Below are positions 1-9,136 of a stretch of 64,000 nt of DNA, piece after piece (position 1 is the first letter of the stretch; each line of letters begins with the position of its first letter). The DNA comes from Anaerolineales bacterium. Its GTDB lineage: Bacteria > Chloroflexota > Anaerolineae > Anaerolineales > UBA11579. The notes beneath the pieces were generated by a model. The model was not told the DNA's origin and ran no database searches. It saw only the letters and a list, made by a program, of their open reading frames with translations. The stretch is from the NCBI GenBank assembly GCA_019454165.1, contig CP075367.1, forward strand, positions 2,177,717 to 2,241,716, given 5' to 3'. The translations under genes and the position numbers were made by a program.

Positions 1-1503
1 AAAGCTCTGGCCGCGGTAGGCGTTGGCCTCGGCTGGCTCGGCCTCCGTCGCCAAAGTGATGATGAGCGGCGCGGCTGTGCTGGCCGGCGTAGCCGGTAGC
101 TCGCGCACCAGCCAGGCCAACGCCGCGCTGGGCACGCGTACATCTACGCTCAGGTCACCCGGCTGGCCGCTCACATACTTGGAGAGGTCGGTCAGGCTGT
201 CTTGCAGCAGGTCCAGCTGGCCGGCGGCCGGGCCAGGCGCCCACAGCTCGGCGCCGCGGGCGGCCGCCGGGTTGGCGGCCCGCGTGGCGCCGGCCAGCGC
301 GAACAATGCGAAGAACAAGCCCAGCGCCCAGGCCAGGCCATGCGTGGCCGCCTGGCCTGACCAGCCGAGGCCGATCAATAAACTAGCCAATGTGCCCAGC
401 GCCACTACGCCGCCGGCGATGAGCAGATACGAGCGGGTCAGCTCCGGCAAAACCTCATTGGCCGGGATGCGCGCCAGCGAGAGCACCAGAAAAGCCAGCA
501 ACAGGATCACGAGCAGGGCTTCACCCCAGGCGGCGCGGGTCTCTTCGTGCGGAACAAACAGATAACGAGCGAGCGCCTGCGCGGCCAGCGCCCACAAAGG
601 CGCCAGCGTCCACAGCAGATCGGCCACCTGGCGGCCCGGGTAGACCAGCACCAGCGCCAGAGCCAGCATGGCGAACAAGCTCAGCAACTGGCCGGCGCGG
701 TCCTTATCGCGCCAGGCACGCGCCGCCCCCCACAGGCCGAAGACCAGGGCGGGCAGGCCATAGCCCGCCAGCGCGAACAGCACGCGCAGCGCGCTGACGC
801 CTGAAGGCCGCGCCCAGCCGGCGGCGAATTCTGCCAGCGGCGCGGCGATGTTGCCCAGGCCGGCCGGCGCCTGCAGGAACAGCGTGCCGCCCAACACCAA
901 CACCGCCGCGGCGCCGATGGCGGCCGGGCGCCACTGGGCCCCGGTCCCGCGCGCCGCATCCACAAAGAATGCCCACACCAGCAGGAAAGCCAGCACGCCA
1001 ATATAGACCGTGGGCGCCGCCAGCAATGCCAGGCCGAACAATGCACCCGCCAGCCCGTAGCGCGCCGCGCGCCAGGCGCTCAGCGCCATCAGGCTGGCCG
1101 CCACAGCCAGCATGTGACCGGAGGCCAGGCGCGAGACCGCCACCATGCCTGGGTCGAGCGCCAGGCCCAGCGCTAACACCAACGCGGCGCGGCGGCCAAG
1201 CACATCCCGCCAGACATAGGGCAGCAGCACCAGCGCCAGCCCAAACACGGCCGGCCACCAACGGGCAATGAATTCGCTGCTGGGCAAAATGGAAAAGAGG
1301 AGCGTGGTCAGCAAGGTGTAGCCGGGCTGCGCGCCGATCTCGGCCGCGTCCCCTTGCGCCTGCCAGTAGGCCGGCAGAGCCGCGGCGGCTTCGCCTTCGT
1401 TCAACGGCAGGCCGCCCAGGTTGCCGAAGCGCAAGAGCAGCGCCAGAGCGGCGATCGCTAGATACGCTACGGTTTCGAGGGTGAAGGAGGGACGGCGCAC
1501 CAT
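1..1503 (-). CDS. GT-C-like polytopic membrane protein, C-terminus cut by window edge
   Basis: I read an uninterrupted frame of 501 codons on the minus strand from an ATG at 1503 to the left edge, so the C-terminus is missing. Residues 1 to about 400 are a series of hydrophobic helices, roughly ten. Residues from about 415 on are hydrophilic and probably face outside. The first loop carries LNEGEA near residues 34-39, resembling the acidic first-loop motif of PMT/ArnT-type GT-C glycosyltransferases, which move sugars from polyprenyl-phosphate carriers on the outer membrane face. A perfect TATAAT lies 9 bp upstream of the ATG, so the gene seems to have its own promoter. It follows three related giant membrane genes on the same strand. 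The family is an inference; the sugar and acceptor are unknown. Confidence 0.7.
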   Translation of the reverse strand, partial: MVRRPSFTLETVAYLAIAALALLLRFGNLGGLPLNEGEAAAALPAYWQAQGDAAEIGAQPGYTLLTTLLFSILPSSEFIARWWPAVFGLALVLLPYVWRDVLGRRAALVLALGLALDPGMVAVSRLASGHMLAVAASLMALSAWRAARYGLAGALFGLALLAAPTVYIGVLAFLLVWAFFVDAARGTGAQWRPAAIGAAAVLVLGGTLFLQAPAGLGNIAAPLAEFAAGWARPSGVSALRVLFALAGYGLPALVFGLWGAARAWRDKDRAGQLLSLFAMLALALVLVYPGRQVADLLWTLAPLWALAAQALARYLFVPHEETRAAWGEALLVILLLAFLVLSLARIPANEVLPELTRSYLLIAGGVVALGTLASLLIGLGWSGQAATHGLAWALGLFFALFALAGATRAANPAAARGAELWAPGPAAGQLDLLQDSLTDLSKYVSGQPGDLSVDVRVPSAALAWLVRELPATPASTAAPLIITLATEAEPAEANAYRGQSF

Positions 1504-1512
1504 AACCCGTTC

Positions 1513-1518
1513 ATTATA
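1513..1518 (-). promoter_or_regulatory. -10 box (TATAAT) of the first gene, leaderless arrangement
   Basis: A perfect TATAAT on the minus strand ends 9 bp before the ATG at 1503, so transcription would start within a few bases of the start codon. No clear -35 box or Shine-Dalgarno sequence was found. Confidence 0.5.
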
Positions 1519-1551
1519 GTCGGCGCGCACCTAGCCCGACTCGGGTTGATT

Positions 1552-3984
1552 CTACGGAACTGCGTAAATGCTGACCGAGCCGTTCTGGAACACCAGCGGC
1601 AGCCGCGCCTGGAACTTGGCTTCGTTCACCGGATAGGCGGCACGCTCCAGGTCACCCACAATGACGTAGTCGATCGCATAGCGCTGCAAGATCTCGCTGG
1701 CCGTCGCCCAGTCTCCGGTGGAATACAAGCTCTCGAGCGCGCCAATGCGCTCGTAATCCACATTGCCGCCGCGCCATTGGCCCTGGTGCCCGGGCCAACC
1801 CATCACGCCCTGCATGCCGGTGAAGGTGGCGTAGCGCGCGTAGGCGCTGTAGCTGCCGCCCACCGCTTCGGCCAACACACCGGGCTCAGCCGCCTGCAGC
1901 CAGGCGATCGCCTCGCGCGCCTCCGGCGAAAGATGCAGGCTGCCATCCAGCGCCAACGGCTGGTTCGGCGGGCGGCTGGCAATGTCAGCGAAGGCATAGG
2001 CCGGGTACACGAAGCCGGCGCCCAGCGCCAACATCAGCAGCGCCGTGGCCGCGACCCGCGCCCCGCGGCGCAGCTCCAGCATCACGACGGACACACCATA
2101 CGCCGCCACCACGCTCCACAGCAGCCAGGCCTGGTAATAGAACTTGAAGACCGTGTTCATGCGCGTGCCGAACTGGTCACGCAAATAGATGAACTCCGGC
2201 GCGGTCACCAACAACGCCGCGATCAGCGCCAGCAGCACCGCAAAGCTGCTGGCCGCCTCGGCGGGCGCCTGCTTGCTGCGGCCCGCTTTGCCGGCCGCGG
2301 CCAGCAGGCCGCCAAAGACGCCCAGCAGCCCGATCAGGCTCAGCCAGCCGCCCGGCCCCGCGAACCGGCGCCGCAGCGACTCAGCGAACAGTGAGGCCAC
2401 ATCCGGCGCGCCCAGGTCGCTCAAGATCGCCTGGCCCAGCGGCGTGCCGCTCAGCAGGCCGGCATACAGCCAGGCCAGGGCCAGCGAGCCAAGCCACAGC
2501 GCGGCCAAGAAGGCCAGGCTGGCCAGCAGCGCCTTCGGCAAGCCGGCAAAGCCGCGTTGCTTCCACTGCCACAGCGCCCACAGCAGCACCGGGGTCAACA
2601 GGGTAGCGAACATGATCCACAAATGCGTGCCGCGGGTTGGCGTCAGCAGGTTGGGCAAGAAGCCGCCCGCTTGCGAGGTGAAACCAATAAAGAACGGGAG
2701 GAACAGCACAACGCCCCCCGCTCCCACGAGCAATACCAGTTTTAGAAATTCGTCCAGGCGCGCCCGCGTCCAACCTTCGTGCATTGCCCGCCGCAGCATG
2801 TACGCGCCGGCGAACAGGATCGCATAGATGGGCAGATCCCAGATGTTCAAGAAGGCTAGCGCGCCGATCACCAGTGCCGCGAATGCAAGCGATTCTTCTT
2901 TCACATGCAGGCCAAGCCACGGTTTCTTGCGCTCACTGCCGCCCAAATAGGTGTTGAACGCAACACTGGTGGCCAGCAACACGAACGGGATCGAGAACAC
3001 ATGCGGATGCAGATCCCCCAGCACGAACGAGAAAGCGGGGAACTCGTCAATGAGCTCCTGCTCCCCGCCGGCGAAGGTGCGGTCATTGATGACGCGCGAG
3101 GCGCGCCACCACCACCAGCCGCCGTCAAACAGGCGCGGCGTCCAGCGCGGCTCGCTCAGCGGCGGGTTGACCAGCTCCTTAACATCCAGCCAGGCCCACA
3201 CAGCCGAGCTACTCTCGCCGGCCGCGTTGGTCTCCCAAAACAAGTGGCGCGCATGCATGATCTCCAGCAGGCCTTCCACGTTGCCCATCACCAGCATCAG
3301 CAGCGGGGCCAGCCCGGCCAGCCAGCGCGCCGTGCGCACGATCGCCGGCCTGTGCACCGCCAGCAGGTTGAACACCAGGCCATACGCCGCGGCTGCACCC
3401 ATGGCGAATACGCTGACCACCCCCAAATTGAAAGCCACCGCTCCAGCCACGCCCAACAGCTTGGCTTGCATGGCGACCATCAGATAGCCAAAGTAATAAT
3501 AAGAAATGGAGAAACCCGAAAGCCAGGGGTCTTGCGGCGGCATGCTGGGTGACTGCAGGATGGCGTTGATGAACGCCAGCTCCATTGGCTTTTCCGTGCC
3601 TTCCACCCGCGGGTAGCTGGCCCGCATCCACAGCATGAACAAGAAGGCGAGCGCAAACACCAGCTCGGTCGCTACGATCTGCGCCCGCTGCTCGCGCAGC
3701 CAGGCGCCCAGCGCCCCGGCGGGCTGGCTGCGCCAGGCCCACACGCTGAGCCCGGCCAGTAGCAGCAAGGCGGTCAGCAGCCCGGCGGCGTTGTTGGCCA
3801 GCAGGCCAAAACTGCTCAGCAGCCAGAACACAAAGCCCCACAGCAACAGCGCCAGCGGGCGCAGCAAGGCATAGCCGCGCTCCGGCAGCGCCGGCAGCAA
3901 ACGGTAGGCGATCGGCAGCACCAGCCAGCTCAGGCCGGCCAGCAACGCGTACCAGGCCAGGGCGTTCAGCACGTCACTCATCAT
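1552..3984 (-). CDS. DUF2298 (YYY family) polytopic membrane protein
   Basis: The 810-residue protein has many membrane segments throughout. It carries the tyrosine-run motif that names the Chlor_Arch_YYY/DUF2298 family: FSISYYYFGY at about residues 158-167. It also has the family-typical PMELAFINAILQSPSMPPQDPW stretch just before it (read at about residues 134-155, quoted only in part: ELAFINAIL). The C-terminal part is a soluble extracytoplasmic region ending in a conserved YVIVGDLE segment. Members are thought to be GT-C-like membrane glycosyltransferases, but none has a firm biochemical role that I know of. The ATG overlaps the TGA of the upstream fusion gene by 4 bp, so the two are translationally coupled. 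It repeats the C-terminal half of that fusion protein. Confidence 0.85.
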   Translation of the reverse strand: MMSDVLNALAWYALLAGLSWLVLPIAYRLLPALPERGYALLRPLALLLWGFVFWLLSSFGLLANNAAGLLTALLLLAGLSVWAWRSQPAGALGAWLREQRAQIVATELVFALAFLFMLWMRASYPRVEGTEKPMELAFINAILQSPSMPPQDPWLSGFSISYYYFGYLMVAMQAKLLGVAGAVAFNLGVVSVFAMGAAAAYGLVFNLLAVHRPAIVRTARWLAGLAPLLMLVMGNVEGLLEIMHARHLFWETNAAGESSSAVWAWLDVKELVNPPLSEPRWTPRLFDGGWWWWRASRVINDRTFAGGEQELIDEFPAFSFVLGDLHPHVFSIPFVLLATSVAFNTYLGGSERKKPWLGLHVKEESLAFAALVIGALAFLNIWDLPIYAILFAGAYMLRRAMHEGWTRARLDEFLKLVLLVGAGGVVLFLPFFIGFTSQAGGFLPNLLTPTRGTHLWIMFATLLTPVLLWALWQWKQRGFAGLPKALLASLAFLAALWLGSLALAWLYAGLLSGTPLGQAILSDLGAPDVASLFAESLRRRFAGPGGWLSLIGLLGVFGGLLAAAGKAGRSKQAPAEAASSFAVLLALIAALLVTAPEFIYLRDQFGTRMNTVFKFYYQAWLLWSVVAAYGVSVVMLELRRGARVAATALLMLALGAGFVYPAYAFADIASRPPNQPLALDGSLHLSPEAREAIAWLQAAEPGVLAEAVGGSYSAYARYATFTGMQGVMGWPGHQGQWRGGNVDYERIGALESLYSTGDWATASEILQRYAIDYVIVGDLERAAYPVNEAKFQARLPLVFQNGSVSIYAVP

Positions 3985-6900
3985 TGCGCCAGCACTTCAT
4001 ATACAACCGTATCGCCAATGCGGAAGACCTCGCGCCACAGGCGGCCGTCTTGCGCCTCGAACTTGGCCAGCCCGGCCGCGGTATACACCGCGTGCTCCAT
4101 CTGCCCCACGACGATGTAACGCACGCCGTACTTCTCCAGCAGGGTCTGCGCTTCACTGATGCTGGTGGTGTCGTAGAACAGGTTCACATCGGCCATGCGC
4201 CCCCACACATCATTGCCGGGCACGAATTCGCGCTGCTGGCGTTGGTGGTGGTTCCAACCCAGCACAGCCGGCAGCCCGGTGTTGATGGCGTAGCGCCCGC
4301 CCCAACGATACTCGCTGACATAGCCTTCCATGATCACCGGGGAGCCGATGATGTTGTCCTGCATCCAGCGGATGGTCTCGTAATCTTCGCGCAGCGTCAG
4401 CACCTGGTCGCGCTCGTAGTACACCGAATACTGCATGTACTCCATGCCGTCCAGGCTGCGCGGCGCATCCTCGGTCATGCGGTCGTTGATCTTGGCAGTC
4501 ACGCCCAGCAGCATAAACAGCGCACCGCAGGCAACCAGGGCCACGCCGGCCCCCTGCCAGACGCCGCGCCACGCCGCGGTCCAGCGCGCCATCGCCTGCC
4601 AGCACCACGCCGCCGCCAGGGCCGCGCTCAGCGCCAGCAGGGTCCAGGCCTGCATGTAGAACTTGAAGACCGTGTTCATGCGTGAGACGTCGCCTTGCAG
4701 CACCATCACTTCCACGAACAGGGTCAGGAACACCGCCGTGCCGGTGAGGAACAGCACCACGCGCTTCAGCTCATCCTGGCCGGGCCGCAGGAACAGCAGA
4801 CCGATCCAGACCAGCAGCGGCACCAGCAGCCAGCCGACGATGACGCCCAGCACGTGCAAGCCGAACATCACCATCAGCACGGCGACGAACGCCATCGCCA
4901 GCAGCCACACATACGGCTCCAGCTTGCGCACCGAGGACAGCGGCGTATTCGCCAGCCACTCGCGCGTCTCCCACACCAGCCAGGCCACAATAAAGAATAA
5001 GAAGATGCCCCAATGCGTGAAGTACGGGCCGAACTCCACATGGATGCCGTCCCAAATGCGCAGCGAGCTGTAGCCAGTGCGGTACCACCAGCTGAACGGC
5101 AGATACGCCAGGTAGCACAGCGCCCCTAAAGCGGCCGGCCCTGCCAGCACCTTCACCACCCGCGGCCATTGCTCGGCCTTGCCCTGCGGCACATAACGCC
5201 AGATGGCGTAGCCGGCGGCGATGGCCGCCAGCAGCGCATACACCGGCAGGTCCCAGGTGTTGATCGGGCGCAGGCTGCCGATGACGATGCCGCCGAACAC
5301 GAAGACCCAGCCGAGCTGCAGCCAGCCGCCCGCGCCGCGCTGCGCCCGCGCCGCCGCCCAGGCCGAACTCAACACTGCGGAGAGCGCCCAGGCCAGCGCC
5401 AACAAGGTGACCGGCAGGGCGATCATGTGCGCGTGCAGGTCAGCATACGTAAATGTGAACAACGGGAACTCGGTGATGGGCGCCGACTCGCCCGGCGCGG
5501 GGAAGATGCGCGTGGGGTTCCAATACCATTCGCCCAAGCCATACGGCAGCGGCACGCCGGAGATCGAGAGCACAAACCCGCGCAGCATCCACCACAGCCG
5601 CGTGAGCAAAGCCACGCCTTCCAGCGCGGCGCCCTCGCCGCCCAGGCGCACATAGCCTTCCAGGATCATTTGCAAATTGCCCAGGTTGCCCAGCAGCACC
5701 GTGCCGGCCGCGGCCGCCAGCCCCACCGCCTGCGGCCGAGGGCCGCGCAGCTTGGGCTGGCGTTCCTGCCAGGCCGTCCACACGTTCCAAGCCAGGCTGT
5801 AGGCGCCCAGCGCCAGCATGGCGAACAGGCTCGGCAGGATCAGGTTGTAGGCCACCGAGGGCACGATGCCCAATAACTTCACCAGCGAGCCCACCAGTAC
5901 GAAGCCGTAATAGTAGTAATTGATATAACCGCCCGCGAACCACGGGTCATACGCCGGGAAGCTGCTGCTCTTCAGCACCGCGTTGAAATAGGCAAAGTCC
6001 ATCGGCTTTTCGCCGCCCTTGGCTGGGTGCCACAGGTCCGGGTTGCCCAGGCGGATGAGCAGCATCAGCACAAAGAATCCCAGGAACACCAGCTCCGTGC
6101 GGATGAACATCGAACGCTGGCTCTTCCACTCCGCCTTGATGCCGGCCCACTGCGGGCGGGCGGCCAGCACACCCAACAGGCTGATCATGACCGCGAACAC
6201 GGCCAGCCAGCCGCGGCTGAAGGCCAATCCCAGCGAGCCGCCCATCCAGCCCATGTAGGCCAGCAGCAGCAAGCCGGCCAGCCGCGCCAAGGGATAGCCA
6301 CCATCTCGCAAACCGGGCAGCGCCCAGCGCACCAGCGGGTAGGCCAGCACACCCAACGCGCCAAGCGCCACATACCAAACCACCAAACTGACCCACGGCG
6401 AGACATTGACCCACGAATCTCGGCTGAACAAGTCTGACCAGGTGCCGCCGGCCTGCTGCTGCTCCAGCCGGTCGGCTGGCAGCATCAGCGTGGGCGGCAC
6501 GCGGCCCGAGGCTTCCTTGGGCGTCAGGCGGATGGCCTGGTCCACCGGCGCGGCGGCCAGAATGGACGCCACCGCCGCCGGGTCGTACGCGGCCGTCTTG
6601 CGGAAGATCAGCACCTTGGTATGGTCATACACCGTGAAGGCTTCTTCAGCCCATTGGTCATTGATCTTCCACGGGCCAAGCTGCGGCGCGTTCTCGAACA
6701 CCTGCACCAGCTCAAAACCCAGCCGGCCTGCGAACATGCCCGGCTGCGCCTCGGCATAGCACCACTCGACGGTGCGCTCGGCCGGGCAGCCCAGCAGGGC
6801 GCGGTAATACTCGATCACCAGCGGGAAGCGCTCCGGAATGCGCGGCAGGCTGCCCCACTGGCGGTTGGACGAAATGAATACGTACTCAGACTGGTCGAGC

Positions 6901-9134
6901 GTGTTCTGAAAACGCTGCACCTTCTCGGCGTTCTCATCCCAATACATTTCAAAGTTCAGGCCGCCCTGGTAAATGCCGCCGAAACCGTCGTAGCCATCCA
7001 TGCGCAGCGGCAGGCCATCGTCCCAACTGGTTTCGTTGGCTACCGGGCTGCCCTGCACGATCGCCTGCGTGTCCGAGAGCGCGGTCAGCTGCAAGTAATA
7101 GATGATGCCCTGGCTCATGGCGAAGGGCTGCGACAGCCGGAAACTGCCCGCCAACCCGGGCTGCGCGCCCGGCTCGATCGCGAGCTGCATGTCCACCAGC
7201 GGCGTCTCGAACTCCGGCGTCAGACCGATCTGCAAACGCAGCGGCACCGGCGCCAGCGCGATCGGCTCCTGCGGGCGCAAGTACAGCACCACCTGGTCGG
7301 GAATGCTGCCGGGGGTCAGTACGAATTCCAATTCCAGCGCCGCGCCCATGTTGAGGCTCAGAGGCTCGCTCAGGATGTCCTGCTCCGGCAGCTCAGCGCT
7401 CTGCGAATAGCTCAGCGCCACGCGCTCCAGCACTACGCGCCCTTCGCCAGCCGGCAACTGCAAGCTAAGCTGGTACGTCGCCAGCGGGTCGGCGAACGCG
7501 GTGCCGCCCACCAGCAGCGGCACAGCCGTGGTCTCGCCCACCGGCAAGCCTTCATAATCGACCACCTGGCCTTGATCGGCGGTCAGGATCTCATTCATCG
7601 GCCCGGTGCGCAACGAGAGCGCCGTGACGGCCTGCACGCTCTTGATGTCGATCTGGGTGACCAAGCCTTCCACCCGCGCCGAAAAGCTGGTCAGCAGCGG
7701 GGCCACCTGGCGCACGCGGGCGTTATACGGCAGCGAGAGTTGTTGTTTCTGCGCGCCCTGCTCGCCTTCCAGATGCAGGGTCAGCGGGCCGGGGATGTTG
7801 TCATAGATCCAGCGCGTGGCTTGCACGCGGGCGTGCGGCTGGCGATAGACCTGCACGAACGCCAGCGACCAGAGCAGGCCGCCAACCACGCCGGCCGCAG
7901 CCAGGGCGATGGCCGCCCGGCGCGGCCACGCGGCGCCACGCAGCCAGGCCGCCGGGCGCTTGCCGCGCGTCGCCGCGCTGCCCAGCCGCCACAGTTCGAA
8001 CACGCCCCACGCGCCCAGGATCGCCAATACCGGATACAGCGGCAGGAAGTAGCGCATCGTGGGGTTGAAGGCGGCCGACTGCCACACAAAATACACAAAG
8101 CCCCAGCTCCACAGCACAAAATACGGTTTAAGCCACTCGCCCTTCAGAGCGCGCCAGCCGGCCCACACGAAGCCGGCCCAGGTGGTGACCGCCAGCGGGA
8201 TGCCCAGCCCCCACTGCACAATATTCTGCAAGCCGAACCACACTGGGCGCCGCGCCCACTGCATCGAGGGCGGCCAGTCGGCGTCGCCGCTCACCTGGGC
8301 CGCCAGCTGGCGCATGGTGTCGACCCAGGCCGGGTTGAGCCCAAAGCCCAGGAAGGCATACGGCTGGAAGACCCGGAACGCCAGCAGGCTGACCCCCGCC
8401 GCCAGCATCGTGTACAGCACGCCCTTGCCCAGCTGGCTTTCACGCTGCTCGGCTGGCTGGTTGCTGACCCGGATCAGCACCGCCAGCGGCAGCGTGAGGC
8501 ACACCAGGCCCACGCTGGCCTTGGAAGCCATGGCGCTGCCCAGCGCCACCCCGAACCACACGAAGTCCCAAATATCGAATCGCCCCGCATGCCGCGAGGG
8601 CGTGGCCACCCGCACCGCGAAGTACACCGTCAGCAGCGCGAAGAAATTGACAAAGTTGTCCACCGTCCAGAAATGCGATTGCTGGATCGGCATCACCGAC
8701 AGCGCATAGAAGATCGCCGCCAGCAAACCCACCCGCCGGTCGAACAGCCGCGTCGCCGTCAGGTACACCAGATACAGCACGCCCAGATCGGCCACCGCCG
8801 AGAGGGCCCGGCCCACCAGCTGCACCTGGCCGGGCATCTGCAGCCATTCCACCGCGTAGCGCACGATGATGACCGGCAGGTTGCCGTATACAAAGAAGCT
8901 GTAGCCAACATTGTTGGGGTTTAGCGGAGATGTGGCCGTGTCGAAATATTCGCCAATGCTGCTCGCCGGCCGCATCGAGGAAACCACCTGGATCAAAAAG
9001 CGCTCATCCGGATGCAGCTGCTGGCCATCCCCCCATTCAATGCCGGTGAAGCGCAGCCAGGCCGCGCCGATCAGCACCAGCACCAGGGCGAGCTCATACA
9101 ACCATTTGAATTGAGGTGTGCGTTTTTGAGGCAT
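3981..9134 (-). CDS. Giant fusion: GT-C glycosyltransferase domain plus DUF2298 domain
   Basis: The product is 1717 residues. The N-terminal half looks like a PMT/GT39-type GT-C enzyme: a first membrane helix, then HPDE at residues 41-44, the position of the acidic catalytic motif, followed by about ten further helices. A large hydrophilic, beta-rich region covers about residues 450-900. After a second multi-helix start comes the DUF2298 signature PMDFAYFNAV and GYINYYYYG (about residues 1069-1077). It ends in a soluble domain with YVSEYRWGGRYAIN and YIVVGQMEHAVY. Most GT-C and DUF2298 proteins are separate, so this is a two-enzyme or enzyme-plus-partner fusion. It lies 2 bp after the 715-residue GT-C gene and overlaps the stand-alone DUF2298 gene. 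Probable role: sugar transfer to a surface polymer from a lipid-linked donor. Confidence 0.85.
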   Translation of the reverse strand: MPQKRTPQFKWLYELALVLVLIGAAWLRFTGIEWGDGQQLHPDERFLIQVVSSMRPASSIGEYFDTATSPLNPNNVGYSFFVYGNLPVIIVRYAVEWLQMPGQVQLVGRALSAVADLGVLYLVYLTATRLFDRRVGLLAAIFYALSVMPIQQSHFWTVDNFVNFFALLTVYFAVRVATPSRHAGRFDIWDFVWFGVALGSAMASKASVGLVCLTLPLAVLIRVSNQPAEQRESQLGKGVLYTMLAAGVSLLAFRVFQPYAFLGFGLNPAWVDTMRQLAAQVSGDADWPPSMQWARRPVWFGLQNIVQWGLGIPLAVTTWAGFVWAGWRALKGEWLKPYFVLWSWGFVYFVWQSAAFNPTMRYFLPLYPVLAILGAWGVFELWRLGSAATRGKRPAAWLRGAAWPRRAAIALAAAGVVGGLLWSLAFVQVYRQPHARVQATRWIYDNIPGPLTLHLEGEQGAQKQQLSLPYNARVRQVAPLLTSFSARVEGLVTQIDIKSVQAVTALSLRTGPMNEILTADQGQVVDYEGLPVGETTAVPLLVGGTAFADPLATYQLSLQLPAGEGRVVLERVALSYSQSAELPEQDILSEPLSLNMGAALELEFVLTPGSIPDQVVLYLRPQEPIALAPVPLRLQIGLTPEFETPLVDMQLAIEPGAQPGLAGSFRLSQPFAMSQGIIYYLQLTALSDTQAIVQGSPVANETSWDDGLPLRMDGYDGFGGIYQGGLNFEMYWDENAEKVQRFQNTLDQSEYVFISSNRQWGSLPRIPERFPLVIEYYRALLGCPAERTVEWCYAEAQPGMFAGRLGFELVQVFENAPQLGPWKINDQWAEEAFTVYDHTKVLIFRKTAAYDPAAVASILAAAPVDQAIRLTPKEASGRVPPTLMLPADRLEQQQAGGTWSDLFSRDSWVNVSPWVSLVVWYVALGALGVLAYPLVRWALPGLRDGGYPLARLAGLLLLAYMGWMGGSLGLAFSRGWLAVFAVMISLLGVLAARPQWAGIKAEWKSQRSMFIRTELVFLGFFVLMLLIRLGNPDLWHPAKGGEKPMDFAYFNAVLKSSSFPAYDPWFAGGYINYYYYGFVLVGSLVKLLGIVPSVAYNLILPSLFAMLALGAYSLAWNVWTAWQERQPKLRGPRPQAVGLAAAAGTVLLGNLGNLQMILEGYVRLGGEGAALEGVALLTRLWWMLRGFVLSISGVPLPYGLGEWYWNPTRIFPAPGESAPITEFPLFTFTYADLHAHMIALPVTLLALAWALSAVLSSAWAAARAQRGAGGWLQLGWVFVFGGIVIGSLRPINTWDLPVYALLAAIAAGYAIWRYVPQGKAEQWPRVVKVLAGPAALGALCYLAYLPFSWWYRTGYSSLRIWDGIHVEFGPYFTHWGIFLFFIVAWLVWETREWLANTPLSSVRKLEPYVWLLAMAFVAVLMVMFGLHVLGVIVGWLLVPLLVWIGLLFLRPGQDELKRVVLFLTGTAVFLTLFVEVMVLQGDVSRMNTVFKFYMQAWTLLALSAALAAAWCWQAMARWTAAWRGVWQGAGVALVACGALFMLLGVTAKINDRMTEDAPRSLDGMEYMQYSVYYERDQVLTLREDYETIRWMQDNIIGSPVIMEGYVSEYRWGGRYAINTGLPAVLGWNHHQRQQREFVPGNDVWGRMADVNLFYDTTSISEAQTLLEKYGVRYIVVGQMEHAVYTAAGLAKFEAQDGRLWREVFRIGDTVVYEVLAQ

Positions 9135-9136
9135 GG

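Noticed and set aside
2189..2827. 212-codon plus-strand frame opposite the DUF2298 gene
   Set aside because: It is a Ser/Pro/Ala/Arg-rich shadow antisense to a motif-supported membrane protein.
6621..8924. 767-codon open frame on the plus strand opposite the giant GT-C/DUF2298 gene
   Set aside because: It is rich in His, Arg, Gln and Ala with no domain motif, and lies wholly antisense to a well-supported gene. GC-rich codon use keeps the opposite frame open.
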